Assembly: GCA_000381625.1 (NCBI GenBank) | Contig: KB906767.1 | Coordinates: 2,842,772 to 2,906,771 of the forward strand | Reading direction: 5' to 3' | DNA length: 64,000 bases | Source of the DNA: Bryobacterales bacterium KBS 96 | GTDB taxonomy: Bacteria; Acidobacteriota; Terriglobia; Bryobacterales; Bryobacteraceae | Part shown: one piece after another, positions 63,909-64,000 of the stretch | Layout: each line of letters begins with the position of its first letter | Position numbering within the stretch: the stretch's first letter is position 1 | The notes under the pieces: generated by a model | What the model saw: the letters and a program-made list of their open reading frames with translations, nothing else | Database searches by the model: none | Told to the model about the DNA's origin: nothing | Made by a program: the position numbers and the translations under genes

Positions 63909-64000
63909 TTGACTCTTCAGACCGCACTGCGGCAAGGCGCTGAAATTCTCGATAAGAATAGCGTTGCGGCGCCGCGACTAACGGCTGAGGTGCTGCTCTC
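63909..64000 (+). CDS. prmC: Release factor glutamine methyltransferase, 5' end only
   Basis: The first 30 codons are visible before the window ends: TLQTALRQGAEILDKN then SVAAPRLTAEVLL, matching the helical N-terminal domain of PrmC/HemK. TTG start with AAGAGG nine bases upstream. It lies 33 bases after prfA, its usual partner. Confidence 0.85.
   Translation, partial: MTLQTALRQGAEILDKNSVAAPRLTAEVLL

Overview
The window looks like a chromosomal piece of an Acidobacteriota genome, most likely of the Solibacter/Bryobacter type. This is inferred from gene content: a split biotin carboxylase/biotin carrier pair, a PQQ dehydrogenase with a built-in cytochrome c domain, GH63-type glucosidase, prolyl-oligopeptidase-type S9 peptidase, DUF1385-prfA-prmC, many secreted TPR and Kelch proteins, many GTG/TTG starts, and moderately high GC. 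No rRNA or tRNA gene, CRISPR array, prophage or intact insertion sequence was found.

Region by region. 0.4-12.7 kb: a minus-strand exopolysaccharide operon of the Wzx/Wzy type. Read in transcription order it holds a Wzz/GNVR chain-length protein, a Wza-type export protein, the initiating phosphosugar transferase, two GT2 glycosyltransferases, a WecG/TagA transferase, an NAD-sugar epimerase, a Wzy-like polymerase and a Wzx flippase. A secreted beta-helix protein lies convergently at its far end. By eye the distal third is richer in A+T than the rest. 13-20 kb: a decayed IS1634-type transposase, a sugar aldolase / sugar-phosphate isomerase set, a TPR protein, a small penicillin-binding transpeptidase and an SDR dehydrogenase. 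20.4-25.6 kb: an RND efflux pair behind a good sigma70-like promoter. 25.6-29.3 kb: ilvB-ilvN-ilvC, preceded by a short leader peptide with five consecutive valine codons and a rho-independent hairpin, which together make a likely translation-coupled attenuator. 29.4-33.7 kb: fur, biotin carboxylase, biotin carrier and a DnaC-like helicase loader in one minus-strand run, with a divergent BadF-type sugar kinase. 34-38.7 kb: a secreted Kelch protein, a MoxR AAA ATPase, and two translationally linked membrane proteins, one carrying a degenerate JAMM/MPN domain.

38.7-42 kb: eno-gpmI divergent from rpsU, which has a strong terminator. 42-46.4 kb: a sugar-oxidation operon (PQQ dehydrogenase, RraA-type aldolase, mannonate-dehydratase-like enzyme). 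46.4-57.7 kb: GH63 glucosidase, topA, dprA, glpD, an S9 peptidase and small proteins. 57.8-64 kb: an Nramp-like transporter with altered metal-site residues, a lipoprotein, an orphan tail/injection-system-like protein, ispG, DUF1385, prfA and the start of prmC.

Several families of short palindromic repeats are scattered in the intergenic gaps; at least two have near-identical copies tens of kilobases apart. The best candidates for new biology are the ilv leader/attenuator, the membrane JAMM-like gene pair, the altered Nramp transporter, the PQQ/RraA/UxuA-like operon and the dispersed palindromes.
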